Source: JAHEJN01 sp963787285 (GTDB lineage Bacteria > Actinomycetota > Acidimicrobiia > Acidimicrobiales > JAHEJN01). From it: DNA of 64,000 nucleotides. Under the pieces are notes generated by a model that ran no database searches, was not told the origin of the DNA, and saw nothing but the letters and a program-made list of their open reading frames with translations. The stretch is taken from NCBI GenBank assembly GCA_963787285.1, contig CAWBCM010000020.1, positions 186,001-250,000 on the forward strand, written 5' to 3'. The position numbers were made by a program, and so were the translations under genes. This document shows positions 1-6,992 of the stretch, piece after piece; position 1 is the stretch's first letter, and the number at the start of each line of letters is the position of its first letter.

Positions 1-1304
1 GGTCAGCGTCGTCTGAGCCCCGACGAGGTTGCTCGCTACCTGTTCCGCCGCGTGGTGTCGTGGGGCCGCAGCAGCAACGTCTTCCTGGCCAACGGCGCTC
101 GGCTGTACCTCGACGTCGGCTCGCACCCCGAGTACGCCACCCCCGAGTGCGACTCCATCTACGACCTGGTGGTGCACGACAAGGCGGGCGAACGAATTCT
201 CGAACAGCTGCTCGGTAGCGCCGAACAACGGTTGCACGAAGAGGGCATCGACGGCGACATCTACCTGTTCAAGAACAACACCGACTCCGCGGGCAACAGC
301 TACGGCTGTCACGAGAACTACATGACCAACCGGCGCGACGACCTGTCGAGCTACTCCGAGGTGCTCATTCCGTTCCTGGTCAGCCGGCAGATCTACGCCG
401 GTGCCGGCAAGGTGCTGCAGACGGCGAGGGGCGCGCTGTACTGCATCAGCCAACGAGCCGAGCACATATGGGAGGGCGTGTCGAGCGCGACCACCCGGTC
501 GCGTCCGATCATCAACACCCGCGATGAGCCCCATGCCGATGCGGAGCGCTACCGGCGACTCCACGTGATCGTGGGCGACTCGAACATGAGCGAGTACACC
601 ACCTTCCTCAAGGTCGGGGCGGCCAGTCTCATGCTGCGCATGCTGGAGGAACCCACTGTTGTCCTGCGCGACATGACGCTCGAGAACCCGATTCGGGCCA
701 TCCGGGAGATCAGCCACGACATGACCTGTACGCGTCGCGGTGCGCTTGGCGAACGGGCGGGAGGTCTCGGCTCTGGAGATCCAGAGCGAGTATCTCGAAC
801 GAGCCATGAAGTTCGCGACCCGACACGAGCTGAATCCCATCGAGAAGCAGGCACTCACGATGTGGGAGCACTGTCTCACCGCGCTCGGCCGACGATCCCC
901 TCAGCCTCGACCGGGAGATCGACTGGGTCATCAAGCACAAGCTCATCGAGGGCTATCGATCGCGCCACGGCCTCGAGCTCGGCGACGCACGGGTGGCGCT
1001 CGTCGATCTGCAGTACCACGACATCGATCGCGACCGCGGCCTGTACTACCGCATGCAGAGCCGGGGGCTGGTCGAACGGGTGTGCGACGACCACGACATC
1101 ACCCATGCGATGGAGTACGCACCGAGCACCACTCGTGCTCGACTGCGGGGCGAGTTCATCCGCCGAGCCAAGGAGCGGCGTCGCGACTACACCGTCGACT
1201 GGGTGCATCTGAAGCTCAACGACCAGGCACAACGCACGGTTCTGTGCAAGGACCCGTTCAAGGCCCACGACGAGCGCGTCGACAAGCTCATCGAGTCGCT
1301 CTGA
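1..1304 (+). CDS. pafA: Pup-protein ligase PafA (5'-partial, two frameshifts as read)
   Basis: PafA uses ATP to join the C-terminal glutamate of Pup to lysines of target proteins, marking them for the actinobacterial proteasome. The window opens about 20 codons inside the gene, at the conserved HRRLSPDEVARYLFRR region. The frame then carries NGARLYLDVGSHPEYATPEC, KNNTDSAGNSYGCHENY and SSATTRSRPIINTRDEPHAD, all hallmarks of PafA from mycobacteria. Reading frame 1 holds to about position 739, where one extra G (739-740) moves it to frame 2; a second extra G (887-888) moves it to frame 3, which ends LKLNDQAQRTVLCKDPF and stops at 1304. Removing both bases restores a collinear PafA C-terminus with no gap. 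Both extra bases lie in GG pairs, so sequencing error is more likely than gene decay. pafB follows 10 bases later. Confidence 0.93.
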
Positions 1305-1314
1305 GGACGTTCTC

Positions 1315-2241
1315 GTGGCGGTGAACAAGCTCGAACGGCTGATGAACCTCACGGCGGCTCTCCTGGCCACCGAACGACCACTGTCGCGTGAGGAACTGCA
1401 CACCCGCGTCCCGGGCTACCCGGAGGAGACGAGCTCGTACCGCCGGGCATTCGAGCGCGACAAGAACGAGCTCCGGCAAATGGCGGTGCCGCTGTCGGTC
1501 GAGCCAGTGCCGGGAACCGATCCGCCGGTCGAGGGCTACCGCATCCCACCGGATCAGTACTACCTCCGCGATCCCGAGCTCGAGGGCGACGAGCTGGCGG
1601 CACTGCATCTGGCCGCTCGCGCCGTTCGGAGCAGCGACGGCACCAGCACCGGCGCCCTCCGAAAGCTGGGTGGTGCGGTGTCCCTCGGTGAGGCGGCGTT
1701 CGACTCGATCGGCGAGGTCCCGACATCTCCGGAGGTCAACACGGTGTTCGCGGCAATCAGCGAGCGTCGGCTGCTCTCGTTCGTGTATCGCGGTGAACAA
1801 CGCACGGTCGAACCGCGGCGCCTCGATCTCCAGCGCGGCCGGTGGTATCTGACCGGCCACGACCGGCTCCGTGAAGGCGAGCGCAACTTCCGGCTCGACC
1901 GCATCGAGGGCCAGGTGTCGGTGGACGACGTCGGCACGGCGCCGGCTCGGCCGCCGGGTCGACCCTCGTGGCGGCACCCGTGGGAGCTGGGCGACGGCCC
2001 GCCGCTGCCGGTGCGGCTCCTCGTCGATGCCGATCACGTCGGCTGGGTGCGACGAGAGCTCGGCGAGTCGGTCGTTTCCGAGCACCGCAACGAGCAAGCG
2101 ACGATCTTCGAGCTGATGGTGGTCGACCGAATCGCCTTCCGCTCGTTCGTGATGACCCTGCTCGATCATGGAGAGGTCGTGAGCCCCGCCGAGGTGCGCG
2201 ACGACGTCATCTCGTGGGTCGAGGCGCTGGCGGGGTCATGA
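1315..2241 (+). CDS. pafB: WYL-domain transcriptional regulator PafB
   Basis: This 308-residue protein is the PafB half of PafBC, the heteromeric transcription activator that controls the main RecA/LexA-independent DNA-damage response in mycobacteria. It has an N-terminal winged helix (about residues 3-70, NKLERLMNLTAALLATERPLS) and a WYL region near residues 140-205, with the motif read here as GRWYLTGHDRLREGERNFRLDRI. A WCX-type C-terminal region follows. The start is GTG at 1315, ten bases after the pafA stop. Its stop overlaps the pafC start as ATGA, so the two are probably translated together. The order pafA-pafB-pafC matches mycobacteria, which supports the assignment over a generic WYL regulator. 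Confidence 0.9.
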   Translation: MAVNKLERLMNLTAALLATERPLSREELHTRVPGYPEETSSYRRAFERDKNELRQMAVPLSVEPVPGTDPPVEGYRIPPDQYYLRDPELEGDELAALHLAARAVRSSDGTSTGALRKLGGAVSLGEAAFDSIGEVPTSPEVNTVFAAISERRLLSFVYRGEQRTVEPRRLDLQRGRWYLTGHDRLREGERNFRLDRIEGQVSVDDVGTAPARPPGRPSWRHPWELGDGPPLPVRLLVDADHVGWVRRELGESVVSEHRNEQATIFELMVVDRIAFRSFVMTLLDHGEVVSPAEVRDDVISWVEALAGS

Positions 2242-3200
2242 GCGCGACCCGCCTCACCGCTGGCGAGCGGCTCGAACGTCTGCTCTCGATCATCCCCACG
2301 GTGGCGGCGTCGTCCAACGGCGCGGCACTCGACGAGTTGGCCGAGCGTTTCGACTATCCGCCCGACGATCTACTGGCGGACCTCAACGAGGTGGTCTTCC
2401 TCGTGGGGCTGTACCCCTTCTCGCCCGATCAGCTCATCGAGGTGATGGTCGAGGACGGGCGCGTCTGGATCCGCTACGCAGAGTATTTCCAGCATTCCCT
2501 GCGCCTGTCGGCGGGTGAGGCGCTGGCCTTGGTCACCGCCGGACAGAGCCTGCTGGCCGCGCCCGGCGCCGACGAGGACGGCCCCCTCGGCCGCGGTCTC
2601 CGCAAACTGGCCGTGTCGCTCGGACTGGGCGACGACAGCCCCGTCGAGGTGACGCTCGGAGGTGCCGACGCCGAGGTGCTCGACGCCCTTCGCCTGGGCG
2701 TCGCCGAGGCGCGCCAGGTCGAGATCGACTACTACTCCTTCGGGCGTGACCGGCGTAGCCGCAGAGTGATCGAGCCTCATCGCGTGGGCATCGTCGATGG
2801 CAACTGGTACGTCTTCGGTCACTGCCACCAGGCGGGAGCCGACCGGCTTTTCCGGGTCGATCGCATCGACGAGGCCGTGGTCGGCGACGCGACCTTCGAG
2901 CCACCGGCGGAGACTCCCGACATCGCCGTCTTCGCGAAGACGATGGCGGATCCCCGTGTCACGCTCGAGGTCGCGCCCGAGGCCGCGTGGGTCGGCAACT
3001 ACTACCCGAACGATCGCATCGAGGAACTGGGCGACGGGTCGATGCGGGTGACCCTGCCGGTGAGCGGCGTTCCTTGGCTCGAGCGTCTCCTGCTGCGTCT
3101 CGGCCCGGCCGCGTCGATCGTCGAGGCCGATCCGTCGCTGACCGTCGACGCGGCGGGTGCGGCGGCAAGGAGAATTCGTGATCGATATCGCCGTGAGTAG
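2238..3200 (+). CDS. pafC: WYL-domain transcriptional regulator PafC
   Basis: This 320-residue partner of PafB starts at ATG 2238, overlapping the pafB stop by four bases. The N-terminal 80 residues form a divergent helix-turn-helix (RLERLLSIIPTVAASSNGAAL), followed by a WYL domain with DGNWYVFGHCHQAGADRLFR near residues 192-211 and a C-terminal WCX-like region. In mycobacteria PafB and PafC work together as a sigma-A-binding activator of DNA-repair genes. The coupled layout here suggests the same heteromer. The ligand sensed by the WYL domains is not evident from sequence. Confidence 0.9.
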   Translation: MSATRLTAGERLERLLSIIPTVAASSNGAALDELAERFDYPPDDLLADLNEVVFLVGLYPFSPDQLIEVMVEDGRVWIRYAEYFQHSLRLSAGEALALVTAGQSLLAAPGADEDGPLGRGLRKLAVSLGLGDDSPVEVTLGGADAEVLDALRLGVAEARQVEIDYYSFGRDRRSRRVIEPHRVGIVDGNWYVFGHCHQAGADRLFRVDRIDEAVVGDATFEPPAETPDIAVFAKTMADPRVTLEVAPEAAWVGNYYPNDRIEELGDGSMRVTLPVSGVPWLERLLLRLGPAASIVEADPSLTVDAAGAAARRIRDRYRRE

Positions 3201-3239
3201 AGGGGTCGGTGCCGGTCATGCGGTAGCGTCGCTCAGGCA

Positions 3240-4247
3240 ATGAGTGATCAGTCCACCCCCGACGGCGATCCACCCGCGTCGCTCGACGATCCCGATTGGG
3301 TCGATCGCATCGTTGCCAAGGCGATGGAGAGCGCCGAGCGATCGGCCGAGGCGAGCGCGGCGTCGAGTCCGGCCCCCACGCCGACCCCGCCCGCCGAGAG
3401 CACTCGACCGCCGGGTGAACGCCTGCGAGCCCCGCGGCCCACCGAACCGCGCCCGCGTCCGCGTCCCGAGGGCTCGCCGATCGCGCCGTCACCTTCACCG
3501 TCGCAAGGTGGGCCGCGACCAGCCGAGGTGCCGATCCGTCGCCGGCCGGAGCCCGAAACCGCCGCGGTGGCGGCTTCCGGGGTTGCGGTGGCTTCGTCGA
3601 GCCCATCGTCGGTGTTCGACGAGCCCGATGCCGATGCTGATGTCGACGTGCCGCTACCGATCGAGCCCGACGACACCGAGGGCGCCCGAACGGCGCGCAA
3701 CCGTGCGCTCATCGAGTGGATCGCGGTGATCGTCGGCGCAATTGCGGTGGCGTTCCTGGTCAAGACGTTCCTGATCCAAGCGTTCTACATTCCATCGTCG
3801 TCGATGGAGCCCACGCTGCAGGTGAACGACCGGGTCCTGGTCAACAAGCTCTCGTACGACTTCGGCGACGTGAACCGGGGCGACCTGGTCGTGTTCGAGC
3901 GACCGCCGAATCTGGTGAGCGACACCGACGACCTGATCAAGCGGGTCATCGGCCTACCGGGCGAGACGATCGAGCTGATCGACGGTCGCGTGTACATCAC
4001 CGGTCGGGGCCTGAGCGAGCCCTACGTCGGCGACCTCCCGACGAACTGGCTCGGATTCGACGAAACGGCTCGGGCGTTGTGCGGCGGCGACGACCTCTGC
4101 ACCATTCCCGACGGTCACTACTTCGTCATGGGCGACAATCGCACCGGTTCCACCGACAGCCGCCGTTTCGGTCCGATCGACGAGGATGCGATCGTGGGTC
4201 GCGCCTTCCTGCGCATCTGGCCGCTCAACGACATCGGCTGGCTCTAG
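3240..4247 (+). CDS. lepB: Signal peptidase I with long proline-rich N-terminal tail
   Basis: This 335-residue membrane serine protease removes signal peptides from exported proteins. One membrane segment lies at about residues 158-180 (IEWIAVIVGAIAVAFLVKTF), and the catalytic part is extracytoplasmic. The motif IPSSSMEPTL gives the nucleophile Ser188, and DDLIKRVIGLPGE gives the general base Lys234. The box FVMGDNRTGSTDSRRFGPI completes the S26 signature. About 155 residues before the membrane segment are rich in Pro, Ala and acidic residues and have low complexity; such cytoplasmic tails occur in actinobacterial LepB but this one is long. The stop overlaps the convergent GDPD gene by four bases. 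Tat and Sec substrates encoded nearby are likely clients, by inference. Confidence 0.93.
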   Translation: MSDQSTPDGDPPASLDDPDWVDRIVAKAMESAERSAEASAASSPAPTPTPPAESTRPPGERLRAPRPTEPRPRPRPEGSPIAPSPSPSQGGPRPAEVPIRRRPEPETAAVAASGVAVASSSPSSVFDEPDADADVDVPLPIEPDDTEGARTARNRALIEWIAVIVGAIAVAFLVKTFLIQAFYIPSSSMEPTLQVNDRVLVNKLSYDFGDVNRGDLVVFERPPNLVSDTDDLIKRVIGLPGETIELIDGRVYITGRGLSEPYVGDLPTNWLGFDETARALCGGDDLCTIPDGHYFVMGDNRTGSTDSRRFGPIDEDAIVGRAFLRIWPLNDIGWL

Positions 4248-4993
4248 TTCTCGAGGTCTCGGTCGATCACCGCGACCATTCGGTCGACGTGATCGCTGTA
4301 GACGGCATCGATGCCGATGTCGACGAGCTCCTCGATGACCCGCTCGTGCTGGGCATCCCACCCGAAGGCCAGGACGTCGAAGCGGTGGAACAAGGTGGTC
4401 AGCCCGGCGGTCCAGTCGGAGTAGTGCATGTTCATGGCGTCGACATTGGCGGCGGCCAGCGACGCAGCATGCTGCTCGGGGCTCGTCGTGAGGCGGGGAA
4501 ACCGCTGCGAGTGCACGTAGCGGAGCTCGGGCCAGCGCTCCCGCCATGAGGCGAGTCGATCGAGGTCGGGGTGACAGAGCCACACGCGACGGGGGAAGTC
4601 GGCGTCAGAGCTGGCGACGGCCCGGACCGATCGAGCTACGGCCTCGGCGGTGGCGACGTCCTTCAGATCGATGCTGAGCTCGAAATCGGTACCGACGGCA
4701 TCGAAGAAGTCGTCGATGGTGGGAATGTGGGTCGGAAGGGCGGAACGCTCGAGCGTGCCGATGGAGCGTCGGCGTCCGAATCGACCGATGACGCCGTCGT
4801 GATCGAGCACGGCGACACCGTCGGCGGTGAGCCACACATCGGTTTCGAGTCCCCGAGCGCCGAGGCGCAACGCCAGCTCGAACGCCTCGATCGTGTTCTC
4901 CCGAGCGTGGGCCTTGGCGCCCCGATGGGCGAACGTGATCAGCGAGTCGCGCAGTCGATCGATGCGAGGGGCCACCGCCCCATCGTCGTCCAC
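4244..4993 (-). CDS. Glycerophosphodiester phosphodiesterase family protein
   Basis: This 249-residue TIM-barrel enzyme should hydrolyse glycerophosphodiesters to glycerol 3-phosphate and an alcohol. The family motif is clear at residues 21-54: FAHRGAKAHARENTIEAFE, then GLETDVWLTADGVAVLDHD, giving the HR, EN and ETD/HD residues that bind the metal and phosphate. Later blocks FELSIDLKD and the C-terminal VDIGIDAVYSDHVD also match the family. No signal peptide is seen, so it is probably cytoplasmic, like UgpQ. It is the only minus-strand gene among the plus-strand paf-tat cluster and is convergent with lepB. Its substrate preference is unknown. Confidence 0.88.
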   Translation of the reverse strand: MDDDGAVAPRIDRLRDSLITFAHRGAKAHARENTIEAFELALRLGARGLETDVWLTADGVAVLDHDGVIGRFGRRRSIGTLERSALPTHIPTIDDFFDAVGTDFELSIDLKDVATAEAVARSVRAVASSDADFPRRVWLCHPDLDRLASWRERWPELRYVHSQRFPRLTTSPEQHAASLAAANVDAMNMHYSDWTAGLTTLFHRFDVLAFGWDAQHERVIEELVDIGIDAVYSDHVDRMVAVIDRDLEN

Positions 4994-5080
4994 GCAGCGG
5001 ATGCGGCGCCACTCGTGGCGAGATTCTGCTCAAGTCGGGGTAGATGACGGCCGATCGTTCCCTGTGGAGGATCTTGCATC

Positions 5081-5425
5081 ATGACCACCATCCGGGCGAG
5101 CTGCACCATCTGCGGCGATGTCGAACTCACTGTTCACGACGTGGAAGTACGCATCTGCGACACGACCGACGCCGGTGAGTACACCTTCGACTGCCCGCGA
5201 TGTGCCTGCGCCGTTCGCCGTGCGGCCGACCCGCACATCATCGACCTGCTCGTTGCATCGGGCGTGCGCCTCGTGAACTGGTCACTGCCGCTCGAGCTGT
5301 TCGAGGTGCACTCCGGTCCGCCGATCAGCCACGACGACCTCCTGGAGTTCCATCTCCAACTCGACGACGACGAGGCCATGGCCTGGGCCGTCGAGTCACT
5401 GCGAGAACGCCCCGACCCGTTGTAG
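5081..5425 (+). CDS. Small protein with two CxxC pairs (putative zinc ribbon)
   Basis: This 114-residue protein was not recognised as a named family. Its first half has CTIC at residues 8-11 and CPRC at about 38-41 with another Cys nearby, spaced as in a zinc ribbon that would hold one metal. The second half is acidic (LELFEVHSGPPISHDDLLEF and a DDDE run), with no membrane segment or signal peptide. It starts at ATG 5081 after an AGGAT-like ribosome site. It sits just upstream of a small membrane protein and tatB, in the same orientation. Confidence 0.7.
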   Translation: MTTIRASCTICGDVELTVHDVEVRICDTTDAGEYTFDCPRCACAVRRAADPHIIDLLVASGVRLVNWSLPLELFEVHSGPPISHDDLLEFHLQLDDDEAMAWAVESLRERPDPL

Positions 5426-5435
5426 GTTGCAGGTC

Positions 5436-5627
5436 ATGTCGATCGCATGGACCATCGCGGCCCTGGTCGTGCTGATTTCCACTGCCGGCCTGGCGTGGCT
5501 GACGTCGGGTCTCCTGAAGGCAGTGATCCAGCTCGAATATCGCACCCGCTCGTTGTCGAGCCGCTGCGAAGCGGTTCGTGACGCCCGGGAATTCGAGACG
5601 GCGCACCGGACGCTGCGTCGTTTCTGA
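5436..5627 (+). CDS. Small single-pass membrane protein
   Basis: This 63-residue protein has one hydrophobic helix at about residues 3-27 (IAWTIAALVVLISTAGLAWL) followed by a charged tail with several Arg. A TTG codon at 5427 is in frame, but ATG 5436 was chosen because it puts the helix directly at the N-terminus. The gene lies between the zinc-ribbon gene and tatB, on the same strand. Its compact placement is the main reason to call it real. No function can be assigned. Confidence 0.6.
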   Translation: MSIAWTIAALVVLISTAGLAWLTSGLLKAVIQLEYRTRSLSSRCEAVRDAREFETAHRTLRRF

Positions 5628-5667
5628 GCGTCGCGTGCGCCTCAGGTGCCGGCAGTAGGCTCGCACC

Positions 5668-6201
5668 ATGTTCAACGTCGGAGGCGGTGAAATCCTCGTC
5701 ATCCTCCTTGTCGCACTGATCGTCCTCGGACCGACCAAGCTGCCAGGCGCTGCTCGCCAGATCGGGGGATTCCTCACCGAGGTGCGGCGAATGTCCAACC
5801 AGTTCAAGCGCGAGCTCAAGGAAGCCATGCCCGACGAGATGGTCGACCTCAAGCGCGATCTCGACGAGACCCGCCGGTCGCTGCGGTCGATGACCGTCGA
5901 CGAACGAATCGAGGCTCAGGCCCGCGAGCGAGGCCGGGCCATCGTCGCCGGCGAGTCCGAGTCGGATACCGACGAACCCGAGGTCTCTACGGCCGAGGCA
6001 GCCGGCATGTTCAGCGGCACGAATACGCTCGGCCCGCGAGCTCCGGCCCCGGTCGAAGAACAGAATGACCGGGCCGCTCCACCGGCCGCCGACGACGACG
6101 CCGACCACGTTTCCGCGGGCGACGTCGACGCCGATCGCGTTTTCGTGGGCGAGGACGCTGACGACGGGTCATCGGCCGACGACGACGGTTCGGCGGCGTG
6201 A
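5668..6201 (+). CDS. tatB: Twin-arginine translocase subunit TatA/TatB
   Basis: This 177-residue protein belongs to the TatA/TatB family, which forms the export path for folded twin-arginine proteins together with TatC. The N-terminal membrane helix carries GGGEILVILLVALIVLGP, followed by the hinge TKLPGAARQIG and an amphipathic helix to about residue 65. The remaining half is acidic, disordered and low in complexity. The Glu in GGGEI and the length favour TatB over TatA, but the two are hard to separate by eye. Its stop overlaps the tatC start as GTGA, so the two are probably co-translated. The molybdoenzyme at 38204 in this window is a plausible substrate. Confidence 0.85.
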   Translation: MFNVGGGEILVILLVALIVLGPTKLPGAARQIGGFLTEVRRMSNQFKRELKEAMPDEMVDLKRDLDETRRSLRSMTVDERIEAQARERGRAIVAGESESDTDEPEVSTAEAAGMFSGTNTLGPRAPAPVEEQNDRAAPPAADDDADHVSAGDVDADRVFVGEDADDGSSADDDGSAA

Positions 6202-6992
6202 GCACGAGTCAGCACGAGCTCGAGGGTGGGCGGATGAGCCTGGTCGAACACCTCGGCGAGCTGCGATCGCGACTCATCAAGTGCGTGGTGGCCATTACCG
6301 TGGGCGCCGTCATCGGCTGGTTCCTCTACGACACCACTCTCGACTTCCTCATCCAGCCCTACCAGGACGTGTGCGACGTCAATCTCAGCGGCGCAGTCGA
6401 CGAGAACGGCGATCCGGCGTGTCAGCTGCTCGTCACCGATCCGCTCGAGCCGTTCTCGGTTCGGCTCACCGTCGCCGGCTACACAGGCCTGGCCCTCGCC
6501 ATGCCGGTGTTGTTGTGGCAGCTCTGGCGTTTCGTCAGCCCGGGTCTGTACGCACGGGAGCGGAAGTGGGGAGCGCTGTTCGTGTTGTCCGGGGTCGTGT
6601 TGTTCTTCTTCGGTGCGGGCCTCGCGTACTGGAGCCTGCCGCGCGCGCTGTCGTTCCTCGACAGTGTCGGTGGCGAGAACCTCGTCAGCTTCTTCTCGCC
6701 CGATCGCTACCTGAAGTTCGTCGTGAAGATGATGGCGGCCTTCGGCATCGGGTTCCAGTTCCCGATCGTGTTGATCTTCCTCCAGCTGGCCGGCCTCCTC
6801 GACAATCGCACGCTGCGGTCGGGGCGCCAGTACGCCATCGTCGGCATCGTGGTGCTGACGGCGGTGATCACCCCGAGCGGAGACCCGTTCACCCTCATGG
6901 TCCTCGCCGTTCCGATGTACATCTTCTACGAGATCTCGATTCTCTTCGGCCGGCTGCGAAACCGACGCCTGGCCCGCGCCGCAAGCTCTTGA
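6198..6992 (+). CDS. tatC: Twin-arginine translocase subunit TatC
   Basis: This 264-residue protein has six predicted membrane helices and is the signal-peptide receptor of the Tat system. Family marks include MSLVEHLGELRSRLIKC near the N-terminus, VTDPLEPFSVRLTVAGYTGL in the first periplasmic loop, and FQFPIVLIFLQLAG. The start is GTG 6198, overlapping the tatB stop. ATG 6234 (MSLVEHLGEL) is an alternative start that would remove 12 residues. The stop overlaps the TTG start of helY. A tatC-helY junction also exists in Mycobacterium tuberculosis. Confidence 0.93.
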   Translation: MSTSQHELEGGRMSLVEHLGELRSRLIKCVVAITVGAVIGWFLYDTTLDFLIQPYQDVCDVNLSGAVDENGDPACQLLVTDPLEPFSVRLTVAGYTGLALAMPVLLWQLWRFVSPGLYARERKWGALFVLSGVVLFFFGAGLAYWSLPRALSFLDSVGGENLVSFFSPDRYLKFVVKMMAAFGIGFQFPIVLIFLQLAGLLDNRTLRSGRQYAIVGIVVLTAVITPSGDPFTLMVLAVPMYIFYEISILFGRLRNRRLARAASS

